In this document: positions 33,101-41,249 of the stretch, piece by piece
Position numbering within the stretch: the stretch's first letter is position 1
Layout: every line of letters starts with the position of its first letter
Origin: JBJMQS01 sp045802605
GTDB lineage: Bacteria > Planctomycetota > Planctomycetia > Gemmatales > Gemmataceae
NCBI GenBank assembly: GCA_045802605.1
Contig: JBJMQS010000057.1
Span: 62,001 to 126,000, forward strand
Direction of reading: 5' to 3'
Length of the DNA: 64,000 nt
Made by a program: the position numbers and the translations under genes
The notes under the pieces: model-generated
Told to the model about the DNA's origin: nothing
Seen by the model: only the letters and a program-made list of their open reading frames with translations
Database searches by the model: none

Positions 33101-34591
33101 ATGTCGCACGAAAATGCGACGTTCGTGAGCGTGAGTCCCGACGGCACCCGAATCGCCACGGGGACGCAAGGCGGCACGGCTGTGCGAATTTGGGACGCGC
33201 AAACGAACCGGCTCGTGCGGGAATTACCAGTCGCGGGAGGATCAGTGGCACAATTTAGCCCCGACGGGAGATGGTTGGCCACGCACGCTGAAGGGACGGG
33301 CATCCAACTCTGGGCGGCGAACAATTGGACCAAAGGAACAATATTGCCCGCGGCAAAGCAATCTCGCGTCGCCTTTTCTCCGGATGGGATGTTTGCAGCC
33401 GTGGAATCCGGGCAAGGCGTGGTCCGGATTTACCACACGGATCGAGAAGGATTGGTCGCGGAGCTAGAAGATCCTGGGCAGGATCGAACTGACTGGATGC
33501 ATTTCACCGCGGACGGGGGGCATCTTGTCACCGCAAGCAACGACAGCCATTCGCTGCACGTCTGGAATCTTTATCGTCTGCGGGCTGGCCTCGCGTCGTT
33601 CGGCCTCGACTGGGATGCTCCGCCGCTCGGACGGCCCACTGTATCACCGGAGGCCGCTTCGCTGGCAGTAACCGGGGTCGAACTTCTCGACCCGACACCG
33701 CAGGCACGATGGATCGTGGCGACGAGCAGCATTGCCACATTGAATCAGCCAGACGATGCAGATGCTTACTGTCGTCGTGGTGCCGCCTTGCTTGAGCTGG
33801 GATTCAATTCCCTTGCATTGGCGGATTTCGCACAATCCCTCCATATTCGGCCCGATCACGCAGAGGCCTCTTTTCTCCGCGGAATGGAGTTGTTCCGGAT
33901 CCGGCAATGGGAAACGGCCCTTGAGGATTTTGCCCGGACTGCTAAAAGCCAAGCGGGCCTAGCTGACACCGCAAGTTGGATGCGCGGCAAGGCGCTCTTA
34001 CAACTTGACCGCGTCGAAGAAATGATGACTGAGGTTAACGGGTTGATTTCGTATTACCCGAATGACCCCCAACTTTATTATCAGCGAGCACTGGGCCACG
34101 CGTACCGTCAGAATTACAAGGCGGCACTCGCCGACTTGGAGACGGCGCTTCGCTTGGGCCCAAGCCACGACCCCGCGATGAACAACATGGCGTGGCTACT
34201 GGTAACTGGCCCTGAGAACATCCGCGACCCGGAGCGCGCCAAAGGTCTCGTGCAACGTGCGAAGAATATTGCACCTCATAAGACCACCTATCTGAACACA
34301 TATGGCGTCACGCTGTACCGGCTCAAGCAATATCAAGAAGCTATCAAGATGTTGGAGCAGAGCTTGGACGCAGGAAAAGGGCAATTCGATGGATATGACC
34401 TCTTTTTCATCACGATGTGCCAGGCGCGATTGAAGCAAATGGATGTCGCGTGGAAGAGTTATGAACGAGCGTGCGAATGGCAGCGAAGGACGCGGCTCAA
34501 TCCGCATGAAGAGTCTGAGTTGGAGGCATTTCGAAAAGAAGCGGAGACAGTTTTGCGCGAAGATAAGGGAAGCGCCACTGTCCCCCCTTAG
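30197..34591 (+). CDS. Membrane-linked Ser/Thr protein kinase with WD40 and TPR regions
   Basis: 1464 residues. An N-terminal segment typical of planctomycete kinases (LRRGERPTLAEYTERYP) is followed by a Hanks-type kinase domain from about residue 78: GRGGMG loop, VALKIL lysine, HRDIKPSN catalytic loop, DFGLAK and MAPERF. An insertion of roughly 70 residues lies between the hinge and the catalytic helix. One membrane helix (MAILVGIVLSLLAVTAWA, near 436-455) precedes WD40-type repeats (about 560-1160; HRGGAPRLAFNHTGDLLVSC) and TPR repeats (about 1190-1440). The kinase is cytoplasmic, and the WD40/TPR part faces the other side of the membrane. The substrate is unknown. Confidence 0.9.
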   Translation: MNPMTLSASDPLRAAADSFVARLRRGERPTLAEYTERYPDQATRIREFFPKILAAERHVGEDQATGPFGPIEDTSHIPRSIGDYHIVREIGRGGMGIVYEAVQASLGRQVALKILPSGPCSRGPFLERFRREARAAARLHHTNIVPVFGVGEHEGIHFYAMQYIEGLGLDSVLKEIRRRRGLMPGTTDNVAKTVNLNLTRNDSVGVQAEDFELGPAALLPAGTPEDDLSEQAPIGRGKEIVELAETHGPRYYRSIARLGVQAAEALAYAHSQGVLHRDIKPSNLLLDRYGILWITDFGLAKAEGEDMTGTGDIVGTLRYMAPERFQAKSDARSDLYALGMTLYEMLALRPAFEDEDRLRLVERINRERPAPLRSLDRGVPHDLETIVLKAIQKEAHGRYASAAELSDDLRRFLSDRPIKARRATLWEEFGRWCRRNPTMAILVGIVLSLLAVTAWANVQLRSERDTAVHQREYAQRMQEFAEKSLWAEKKTAAQYVRSARKIGQRFEAMRSLAEARHIHTDPALISSALASLALPDVKKANQWERWPPGSYSIDFDEDFSRYARSDRHGAITIRHLTDDDTELAPIPADAEGGPASVRFSPGGKYLAVWRENSGELQLWGLNQNGPSRVISTPNATAVFSLGERDQLFSYARLDDQILIHQLPSGQLKGQIHVESRVKALALRPGRAEIAVASDDAVTFFDIESGEKISSVQFPDTIESIAWHPSGRKYAVAAANGTIHLVSGENVVSGQNGKTISLDGHRGGAPRLAFNHTGDLLVSCGADRMMRFWEGHTGRLLFTTPSTMTNPVFSRDDLYLGPEIDDTRVSFWEVASGNEYRTFTAQWGTSKPPMLHDGTVSPDSQWLAVATDAGVTIWDFQTGEEMATLPGGETIGCLFMRNGSLLTSGATGVFEWPIQGADNLWHIGPPKQLANWPCERLGSNRAGNVIAAATKSQGAMVLDQGRPTIRNTLMSHENATFVSVSPDGTRIATGTQGGTAVRIWDAQTNRLVRELPVAGGSVAQFSPDGRWLATHAEGTGIQLWAANNWTKGTILPAAKQSRVAFSPDGMFAAVESGQGVVRIYHTDREGLVAELEDPGQDRTDWMHFTADGGHLVTASNDSHSLHVWNLYRLRAGLASFGLDWDAPPLGRPTVSPEAASLAVTGVELLDPTPQARWIVATSSIATLNQPDDADAYCRRGAALLELGFNSLALADFAQSLHIRPDHAEASFLRGMELFRIRQWETALEDFARTAKSQAGLADTASWMRGKALLQLDRVEEMMTEVNGLISYYPNDPQLYYQRALGHAYRQNYKAALADLETALRLGPSHDPAMNNMAWLLVTGPENIRDPERAKGLVQRAKNIAPHKTTYLNTYGVTLYRLKQYQEAIKMLEQSLDAGKGQFDGYDLFFITMCQARLKQMDVAWKSYERACEWQRRTRLNPHEESELEAFRKEAETVLREDKGSATVPP

Positions 34592-34615
34592 TGCATCATT
34601 GTCCCGAAGTTCGAA

Positions 34616-35839
34616 TTAGTTATTCCGTTCAACAGACGTACTCGAAGTGCCTGGCACTGTTGTGGCACGAGAGGGAATTAATTTTCCCGGGACCGCAGGA
34701 TCCGGCGAGCTTTGGAAATGCACGAATGCGACCAAACAAATCACGACAATGACCGCTGCCGACAAAACGGTTGCAAACGCCCAACGAGGCAAATTGCTTC
34801 TTGAAACTCTCGCTCGACTGAGCTCAACTTCGTGGCGATCCGAGTTCAAAATCAGAGTAACATGGGTGAGATCCTCGATAAGTTCTTGAGGAGTCTGATA
34901 CCGCATTTCCGGTGATTTGTGCATCATGCGGACCAGAATATCGACGACCTCACCATGTAGGTTTGGGCGAAACGATCGTGGGTCTGCCGGTTGTACGTGT
35001 TGATGGTGATGCAATTTGAATGCAGCTGTGCCCTCCGGCACAGGCGCCTGACCCGTCAAAGCATGGTAGAAAGTGCACCCCAGCGAATAAATATCGCTGC
35101 GCACGTCGGCATCTCGGGGATGAATCGCTTGTTCCGGCGCCACGTAATCAAACGTCCCAAGCGTGACACCGGACTGAGTCAAATGGTCGGCTTGGACGTC
35201 CAGGCGACGGGCCAGGCCCATGTCTACAATCTTCGCATGACCGTGTGGATCCACGATAATGTTCGACGGCTTCAGGTCGCGGTGGACCACATTCCGAGAT
35301 ACTGCATGGGCGAGACCTTGCGCCACCTCAAGAATCAACCTGGCCGCTTCTGCTTCTGGCAGAGGACCTCGCGAATCGATTACCTGGCGAAGGTTCAGTC
35401 CCTCGATATATTCGAAGGCTATGAAATTGATGCCGCGGTCTTCGCCGAAGAAATAGACCCGCGCGATTCGATCGTCATTCAGTCGCGCTGCTGACAGTGC
35501 TTCTTGGCGAAAGCGCGCCAACAACTCAGGATCATTGGCTGACTGCCGTGGCAGTATTTTCAGTGCGACCGTGCGACCAAGATTCTCATCCTTGGCACGA
35601 AAGACGGTGGCCATTCCGCCAGACCCAATGGGTTCCAAGACTTCGTAGTGTGCTAAATGCTGGCCCGGAAGTTTGTCCCAGTCCTCGCCATTGCCCGATG
35701 ACGAAGAAATAACTGTTCGGACGTTGTCGGTGTTGGGTACTGAATCACCCGAATCGGGAGCGACGAGGCGAAAGCTCGTTGCTCCGGGCGGGGGTGTCGG
35801 ATTGGATGGCGACGCCGGCGGCACGGAGGGCATTGGCAC
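34616..35839 (-). CDS. Ser/Thr protein kinase with C-terminal membrane helix
   Basis: 407 residues. A Pro/Ser-rich disordered start (1-60) precedes the kinase domain: GSGGMATVF, VALKIL, HRDLKPSN, then DMG in place of DFG (KIVDMGLARRLD), and YVAPEQ. A membrane helix near 345-367 (FATVLSAAVIVVICLVAF) is followed by a short outer tail. All catalytic residues are present, so activity is expected, and DMG variants are not rare in planctomycete kinases. It is convergent with the larger kinase, the stop codons being 24 bases apart without a visible terminator. Confidence 0.88.
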   Translation of the reverse strand: MPMPSVPPASPSNPTPPPGATSFRLVAPDSGDSVPNTDNVRTVISSSSGNGEDWDKLPGQHLAHYEVLEPIGSGGMATVFRAKDENLGRTVALKILPRQSANDPELLARFRQEALSAARLNDDRIARVYFFGEDRGINFIAFEYIEGLNLRQVIDSRGPLPEAEAARLILEVAQGLAHAVSRNVVHRDLKPSNIIVDPHGHAKIVDMGLARRLDVQADHLTQSGVTLGTFDYVAPEQAIHPRDADVRSDIYSLGCTFYHALTGQAPVPEGTAAFKLHHHQHVQPADPRSFRPNLHGEVVDILVRMMHKSPEMRYQTPQELIEDLTHVTLILNSDRHEVELSRARVSRSNLPRWAFATVLSAAVIVVICLVAFVHFQSSPDPAVPGKLIPSRATTVPGTSSTSVERNN

Positions 35840-35978
35840 TCACTTACAAAGGCCAAGTCGAGTTCCGGTCGAATTCATCATAGGGGCAACGGGAAATGGC
35901 TGTCAAATTGCTACACTTCTTCGTAACGGCCGCCGGAGGCGATGTGTAACGATAGCCGATTGATGGAAGGAAGTCGCA

Positions 35979-36221
35979 ATGCCGCGTCAAAAACTACCGA
36001 ATGCAAAAAAACGTGAAGGGAAGGGGAGTGCCACAGCCATACTGTCGCTGTTGGTCGCCGGTGCCTTTGGGTTTCTAGTTTTGTACGCGATGTTCGGTCC
36101 GGTCATCATCTACTTTGTTGTCGTGGCCTTTGGGATTGGGGGCGTCGGCGTCCTGCACTTTTTGCTCTGGGGCCGACAAATGGAGCAAGCAAGAAACGAA
36201 GAGAATCCGCCGGACGCTTGA
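35979..36221 (+). CDS. Small two-helix membrane protein
   Basis: 80 residues with GGAAGG ten bases before the ATG. A basic start (KLPNAKKREGKGSA) precedes two membrane segments (ILSLLVAGAFGFLVLYAMF and YFVVVAFGIGGVGVLHFLL), and the end is charged. The function is unknown. It ends one base before the stop of the convergent DsbD-like gene. Confidence 0.6.
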   Translation: MPRQKLPNAKKREGKGSATAILSLLVAGAFGFLVLYAMFGPVIIYFVVVAFGIGGVGVLHFLLWGRQMEQARNEENPPDA

Positions 36222-38309
36222 TTAGCGTTCGGCCACGGTCGTCGTTGGGACAAGTGGTTTCCGCAAAAACTCGGTAAACGCGGTCACATCGTTAATTTTG
36301 CTTTCAGGGTAAACCGCCGTCACAGTAACACCCAACGGAAGCGGCTCCAGAATGGCATAGAGAGGCAAGGTGGTCGAGCCGAACGCCTTGTCTTGGAACC
36401 AGCGATTGACTTCGGCGTCGTCGCGCTGACGATCGACACCGTCTAGGCGACCTCGAATATCAGCGGGGTAATACTGATCCGGAACCTTGTCGGTGTAGAG
36501 TTGGATCAGCCGATATTTTTGCAGGAGTTGCTTGATCTCTCCACGGCTGAAAACCGTCCGCTCGTTGAAGCGGCAATTGGGGCAAGTCTCACCCGTGAAA
36601 TCGATGAAGATGTAATGCGGTTGGCCCGTGAGACGACGTTCATTTCGCGCATCCGTAATGGCTTTGGCTAAATCACCTGACCATTTAATATCGCTGCCAC
36701 GCGCATCGCCGGAGTCAGGAAGCAGAAATGCGTCGATCCAGGCGAACACCGTCCCACGGGGTCGCTGGTTGCCGCCGTCGGGTCCACCCAGAAATAACGC
36801 GGGAACCAAATAAATCGACAAGGCAAGAAACGCTGCCCCAAACAAGAATCGTGGGACACCAACACCAAGCTCTTCTTCATGGTGACCAAGGCGAACGAGC
36901 TTCAATAAATAGAGGCCACACAGAAGAGACAATACGACCCAGCCGACGAGCACAAGATCATAGGTCAACACCGTAGCTTCCGAGAATTTGACCAACTCTG
37001 CGGCGCGGAAGAACTTCAAGGCCGCCGCTAATTCGACAAACCCCATAACGACTTTGACGGTATGCAACCAGCCGCCGCTTTTCGGTAGTCGTCGGATCAA
37101 GCTGGGAAACAGCGCTAAAAAGAAGAAGGGCGCAGCAAATGTTGCCGAGAATGCAAAGGCACCGAGCACTAACTCAAAGGTCGAGAACTGCCCTGACGCG
37201 GCCATGCCGCCAAACCCGCCGAGAAAGGGCGCCACGCATGTAAAGCTCACAACCGTGAAGGTTAAGGCCATGAATACCGTGCCGACGACCCCGCCCCGTC
37301 CCTCGCGCGATGACGTAAAGCGTGTCAGAAAGTTCGGCAACGTGAGGTCGTACATTCCGAACAATGAGAGGGCCAACGCGACAAATAACCCACCGATAAA
37401 CAGGTTCATGAATGGATTAATCGAGAGCTTCGTGAATGTGCTCAAAAGCGTCAGTGACGCTGTTCCAAGTACGACGACGATCGTCGAGCAATAAATGAAT
37501 GCCAACCAGACGGGGTTGCCATGGTTCTTTTCCGACTGCTTCAAAAAGAAGCTCACGGTAATCGGAATCATGGGAAAGACGCATGGGGTCAGCAGCGAAA
37601 TTCCACCCCAAAGCATTGCGGTGAGCAAAAAGGGAGCGAGTCCCGAATTTACGTGGACGTTGAGCTTTTGCAACTGACCCAAGATTGATTCCAAGGTCTT
37701 CCGATACTCGGCCGATTGTTCCGGAGGACGATTATCGATTTGGGCTACAGGTGGCTTGGGATCGGCCCTTCCTGGAAGTGCTGGCTTAGCCCCGCCGAGG
37801 ATATTTAGCGTGGCCGGTTCAACTTTGACAGGCAAGCAACCATTATCGTCGCAAACCGTCAAAGTGATCCTTGGCGCAAATTGCAGTTTCCCTGTGGCGG
37901 CGTCTTCCGCCACGCGAAAGGACTGACTGAATGTGACACTGCCTTCGAGGTAGCGATATTCTTTGATTTCGAGCGCCGGATCAGGCTTGCCTTTGGAATT
38001 CGTCGGCTCCATCAACGAACCCTGCGAAAGCAGTGGCGTGTTTTTCGGCCATTCGATTTTCGTGATCAGGCTAGAGGCCTTCGGGTCGGCTTGATGGGTC
38101 GGGTAAGTGTGCCAGTTCGGGGCGATTTCGAGCGAGAGTTTCCACGTCACTATATCGCCTGGCTTGGCCTCGGCAGGCTCAAACGTGACTTCCTTTTTGT
38201 AAAGCACATCCTCGAGCTTGCGACCTGGCTTACCCGGCTGGGCCAGCGCGGGCAACGCAAAGACGAGGCAAAGCATGGCCAAGAAAAAAAGGTTCGCACG
38301 TCGCTTCAT
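36222..38309 (-). CDS. DsbD-like thiol:disulfide interchange protein
   Basis: 695 residues: a signal peptide, an N-terminal DsbD-type beta domain (EVTFEPAEAKPGDIVTWKL), a central membrane domain of about eight helices with SLLTPCVFPMIPITVSFFLK and the TCVAPFLGGFGG segment, and a C-terminal thioredoxin-like domain with the active site FTGETCPNCRFNE. DsbD proteins carry electrons from cytoplasmic thioredoxin across the membrane to keep periplasmic thiols reduced. The gene overlaps the thioredoxin/NHL gene by four bases, so the two products probably act together. The CPNC pair differs from the usual CVAC. Confidence 0.88.
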   Translation of the reverse strand: MKRRANLFFLAMLCLVFALPALAQPGKPGRKLEDVLYKKEVTFEPAEAKPGDIVTWKLSLEIAPNWHTYPTHQADPKASSLITKIEWPKNTPLLSQGSLMEPTNSKGKPDPALEIKEYRYLEGSVTFSQSFRVAEDAATGKLQFAPRITLTVCDDNGCLPVKVEPATLNILGGAKPALPGRADPKPPVAQIDNRPPEQSAEYRKTLESILGQLQKLNVHVNSGLAPFLLTAMLWGGISLLTPCVFPMIPITVSFFLKQSEKNHGNPVWLAFIYCSTIVVVLGTASLTLLSTFTKLSINPFMNLFIGGLFVALALSLFGMYDLTLPNFLTRFTSSREGRGGVVGTVFMALTFTVVSFTCVAPFLGGFGGMAASGQFSTFELVLGAFAFSATFAAPFFFLALFPSLIRRLPKSGGWLHTVKVVMGFVELAAALKFFRAAELVKFSEATVLTYDLVLVGWVVLSLLCGLYLLKLVRLGHHEEELGVGVPRFLFGAAFLALSIYLVPALFLGGPDGGNQRPRGTVFAWIDAFLLPDSGDARGSDIKWSGDLAKAITDARNERRLTGQPHYIFIDFTGETCPNCRFNERTVFSRGEIKQLLQKYRLIQLYTDKVPDQYYPADIRGRLDGVDRQRDDAEVNRWFQDKAFGSTTLPLYAILEPLPLGVTVTAVYPESKINDVTAFTEFLRKPLVPTTTVAER

Positions 38310-39898
38310 TTCACCAACTCACTCGTCGCATCGGTCCTGGCGCGAGGTGGCTCAACGCCCGTCAAATTCAACGTAGACACATCCTTAGTCTTCAGGTCGA
38401 CGACGCGTATGCGATGAGCATTCGTATCCGCGACGTAGAGCTTTCCGTTTGCCACACTCAAGCCGGCCGGTTCATCAAATTGGGACGGCCCCCCAATCCA
38501 AGTAGAACATTTCGCGGTTAGAGGATCGACGATTTTTAGTTTGCTGTTGTATGTGTCCGAGACGTAAAGCGCACCTTCGTGATATACCACGCCCAGTGGA
38601 TGTTGCAACCGCACCTTTTCGCCAGTGCCATCAACATCGCCGAAGTTAAAAAGGTTGCCCTCTGGCATACCAACCAAGGTTCGGACCTCCCATTTTTTGG
38701 GGTCCAACTCAACTGTGCGGATAGCGCTCGATTCGCTATCGGCGACAAAGAGTCTTTTTCCGTCAGACGCCAATCCACTCGGCTGAGCGAAGGCGGCCTC
38801 TCGAGGTTCGCCGTCATGGATGGCTTCCAGACCGCTGCCGGCAAAAGGCGAGATACGCCCGCTGGTCAAATCCATGATCCAAATCTGGTGATGGCCCGCC
38901 ATCGCAATGTAAAGCGATCGGTCAATCCTCAGCAAATCCCATGGGCTGTTCAAACCGATCGATTTCGCAAGCCCCACGGAACCACGGCCTTCTCGATTCT
39001 GTTGGCCTGTACCGGCAATAGTGCGAACCGTCTTTTCCTTCAGGTTCAAGGCTCGGATTGAGTGGTTCTTGCGATCAGCCACGTACAGTTCGTCGCCGTC
39101 GATGGCCAAACCTTGCGGGTCATCAAACCTAGCGGTGGAGAATGATCCGTCCGCAAACCCTGGCTCGCCGGTTCCGGCCGTAGCAACGTGCCGGCCGGCC
39201 AAATCCGTGATCACGACTCGATGGTGTGTGCTGTCCGAAATGAACAATCGGTCGCTCCGTGCATCGGCGAATACCTTCCCTGGAAAAAATAGCGGCGTAT
39301 CGCCCTTTTCGCGGTACCGAGCCAAATCAAACCGCTTCAGCTTGCGATCAAGGGTGCCTTTCGCCGCATAGTCCTTCACGAGTTTAGAGATGGCTTGATC
39401 AAGCCGATCGTATTGGCCTTCGCCGGAAAAGTGACCGACGATGTTCCCTTCGGGATCGATCAGTATCAGCGTGGGCCAAGATCCTACGCCGAATCGGTTC
39501 CAGATCTTCAGCTCGGCATCATTTACGACGGGATGCGAAATCTGGTACCGCAGTATCGCTTTGCGAATGGCGTCCGTCTTTCGCTCATTTTCAAACTTCG
39601 CCGAATGCACGCCCACGACAACTAACTCGTTCTCGTATTTCTTTTCGAGCTTCGCGAGATCTGGCAATGTGTGAATGCAATTGATGCAGCAGAAGGTCCA
39701 GAAGTCGAGAACGACCACTTTCCCACGAAGATCATGCAGCTTGACTGGGCCGGCCGTGTTCAACCAAGCGACGCCGCCGTCGAGTTCTGGGGCGGCTCGT
39801 CCCGCTCGGGCGGGTTGACAGCTTGCGGACGACGCAAGAATGAGGCAGCCGACGATACTAATTAGCCGAGTTGAAGCGCGAGATATCATTCGTTTCAT
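38306..39898 (-). CDS. Secreted thioredoxin-like/NHL-repeat protein (NHLRC2-like)
   Basis: 530 residues. A signal peptide (RLISIVGCLILASSASC) precedes a thioredoxin-like domain (FWTFCCINCIHTLPDL with the CxxC active site near residue 73), then NHL repeats forming a beta propeller (for example RFDDPQGLAIDGDELYVADR and repeated LYVADTNAHRIRVVD). This is the NHLRC2 arrangement. It is the upstream gene of a two-gene operon with the DsbD-like protein, which could supply its electrons. The propeller may bind a partner protein. Confidence 0.88.
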   Translation of the reverse strand: MKRMISRASTRLISIVGCLILASSASCQPARAGRAAPELDGGVAWLNTAGPVKLHDLRGKVVVLDFWTFCCINCIHTLPDLAKLEKKYENELVVVGVHSAKFENERKTDAIRKAILRYQISHPVVNDAELKIWNRFGVGSWPTLILIDPEGNIVGHFSGEGQYDRLDQAISKLVKDYAAKGTLDRKLKRFDLARYREKGDTPLFFPGKVFADARSDRLFISDSTHHRVVITDLAGRHVATAGTGEPGFADGSFSTARFDDPQGLAIDGDELYVADRKNHSIRALNLKEKTVRTIAGTGQQNREGRGSVGLAKSIGLNSPWDLLRIDRSLYIAMAGHHQIWIMDLTSGRISPFAGSGLEAIHDGEPREAAFAQPSGLASDGKRLFVADSESSAIRTVELDPKKWEVRTLVGMPEGNLFNFGDVDGTGEKVRLQHPLGVVYHEGALYVSDTYNSKLKIVDPLTAKCSTWIGGPSQFDEPAGLSVANGKLYVADTNAHRIRVVDLKTKDVSTLNLTGVEPPRARTDATSELVK

Positions 39899-40103
39899 CC
39901 TGAAATCCGCTGTTTATATTACGCGACGATCCTCGTAAGAGGACCTTTCTTACAACTCACGCATCGAGACGCATGGCCGTCAGATCTCTTTGGCACATCA
40001 CGCACCATCTAACGGCAAGAGCGGTGCTCGCTTCTCTGCCGATCTAGCAAGTCTACCATGTCGCAAATCGCCGTCTGCCAAACGATAACTTGGCGCGTCA
40101 AAA

Positions 40104-40116
40104 TGTCAGTTTGACA
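40104..40116. promoter_or_regulatory. Possible activator-binding dyad upstream of hsp20
   Basis: TGTCA-GTT-TGACA, with a further TGACA half site at 40146-40150. It lies about 100-120 bases before the predicted sigma-54 start, the usual distance for binding sites of sigma-54 activators. The role is inferred. Confidence 0.35.
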
Positions 40117-40206
40117 GTTCCGTCTTGAGCATGTCCTGCACGCACTGACAAACGCAAATTGTTTGGAGTTAAGGATTTAAGACGGCAAGGATGTGAATTG
40201 AAACCT

Positions 40207-40223
40207 TTGGCACACTTATTGAA
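40207..40223 (+). promoter_or_regulatory. Sigma-54-like promoter of the hsp20 genes
   Basis: TTGGCACACTTATTGAA fits the sigma-54 pattern (TGGCAC-N5-TTGC): the -24 GG at 40209-40210 and the G of the -12 element at 40221 are correctly spaced by 10 bases, but the C after it is A. The transcript would start near 40234 and have a leader of about 90 bases. Confidence 0.45.
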
Positions 40224-40325
40224 TCTAATCGATTGTGGGGCCGCTCTTCCTGGTGCCCCGCGAACAAAACGAAATTTTCGATCGGTTACGGTGGGCCTAA
40301 ACCCAGTCTAAAAGGAGGTTGCGCA

Positions 40326-40760
40326 ATGTTAACGCGACGAGGGACGTTCCGAGATTTGTTTCGCGAGATGAACCGCTTGCAGGACGAATTCGGCCGGGCG
40401 TTTTACGAACGCGGAGTGAATCCGCTCCTGAATGGCGGTCCGGCCATCAACGTATTGGAAGAAGGCGACAATGTTTTTGCTGAGATGGACCTACCCGGCA
40501 TTGACCCATCCAAGCTCGATGTATCGGTCACGGAAGGGAACCAGTTGACGGTTCAAGGTGAACGCACGGCCGAAGAAATTGCCGGCGCAGTATGGCATCG
40601 GCAGGAGTGCTTCAGCGGTACATTTACTCGCGTCGTCACGTTGCCCACGCTGGTTGACGCTGACAAGGTCGAGGCAACTTACGATGCGGGCGTGTTGAAG
40701 CTGACGATGCCGAAAGCTGACGCGGCAAAGCCTCGGAAGATCGCAATTAAAGGCGTCTAA
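40326..40760 (+). CDS. Small heat-shock protein, Hsp20/alpha-crystallin family
   Basis: 144 residues with AAAGGAGG before the ATG at 40326. The alpha-crystallin domain spans about 45-140 (INVLEEGDNVFAEMDLPGID, GEFTV-like LTVQGERT, and the family hallmark GVLKLTMPK), followed by KPRKIAIKG in place of the usual I-x-I tail. It holds unfolding proteins in solution. It is the first of two adjacent hsp20 genes and is preceded by a possible sigma-54 promoter. Confidence 0.92.
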   Translation: MLTRRGTFRDLFREMNRLQDEFGRAFYERGVNPLLNGGPAINVLEEGDNVFAEMDLPGIDPSKLDVSVTEGNQLTVQGERTAEEIAGAVWHRQECFSGTFTRVVTLPTLVDADKVEATYDAGVLKLTMPKADAAKPRKIAIKGV

Positions 40761-40777
40761 CAAAGGAGGAAATAACC

Positions 40778-41185
40778 ATGAACGATATGGCATTACAGAA
40801 AACAAATGGCGAAGAAATGGCCACGGCTGAAGTTACACGGGGCTTCACAGCAGTTCCGCGCGTGGACATCATCGAGTCTGAAAGTGAATTGCAGCTCTTG
40901 GCCGACATGCCAGGTGTGCTGCAGGACAACGCGGACGTTCGATTTGAGAACGGTGAATTAACGATTCGCGGACGGCGAAATGCCACCCAAGTGACGGGTG
41001 ATTATTTTCTTCGCGAATCTTTGCCGCGAGATTACTTCCGAACGTTTCGGATTTCAGAAGAGGTGGATTCCGCGAAGATTTGGGCCGAAATGCAAAATGG
41101 CGTGCTGACGCTTCATTTACCCAAAGCCGAGAAGGCCAAACCGCGGAAGATTTCCATCAAAGGATCCGAACCGAAAGCCGGATAA
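40778..41185 (+). CDS. Small heat-shock protein, Hsp20 family (second copy)
   Basis: 135 residues with AAAGGAGG 8 bases before the ATG. It contains PRVDIIESESELQLLADMPG, LTIRGRR and the hallmark GVLTLHLPK, then KPRKISIKG. It lies 17 bases after the first hsp20 gene and is clearly related to it, but diverged in the N-terminal arm, which suggests that mixed oligomers can form. A strong terminator follows. Confidence 0.92.
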   Translation: MNDMALQKTNGEEMATAEVTRGFTAVPRVDIIESESELQLLADMPGVLQDNADVRFENGELTIRGRRNATQVTGDYFLRESLPRDYFRTFRISEEVDSAKIWAEMQNGVLTLHLPKAEKAKPRKISIKGSEPKAG

Positions 41186-41200
41186 ATCGTGATGGAACAG

Positions 41201-41236
41201 ATAAAGCCCAGGAGATATCTCCCGGGCTTTATTTTT
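41201..41236. terminator. Bidirectional terminator between hsp20 and the EF-hand gene
   Basis: An imperfect long stem (ATAAAGCCC-A-GGAGA / TCTCC-C-GGGCTTTAT) is followed by a T run at 41232-41237 on the plus strand. It also has A-rich DNA before it, so it can end transcripts from both sides. Confidence 0.85.
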
Positions 41237-41249
41237 TGCATCGCACGAA

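Larger units (their letters stand above)
39899..40325. other. Intergenic control region of the hsp20 operon
   Basis: No gene seen. It contains the divergent promoter region of the NHL gene on its left and, on its right, a TGTCA/TGACA dyad and a sigma-54-like promoter before the hsp20 genes, listed separately. Confidence 0.5.
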
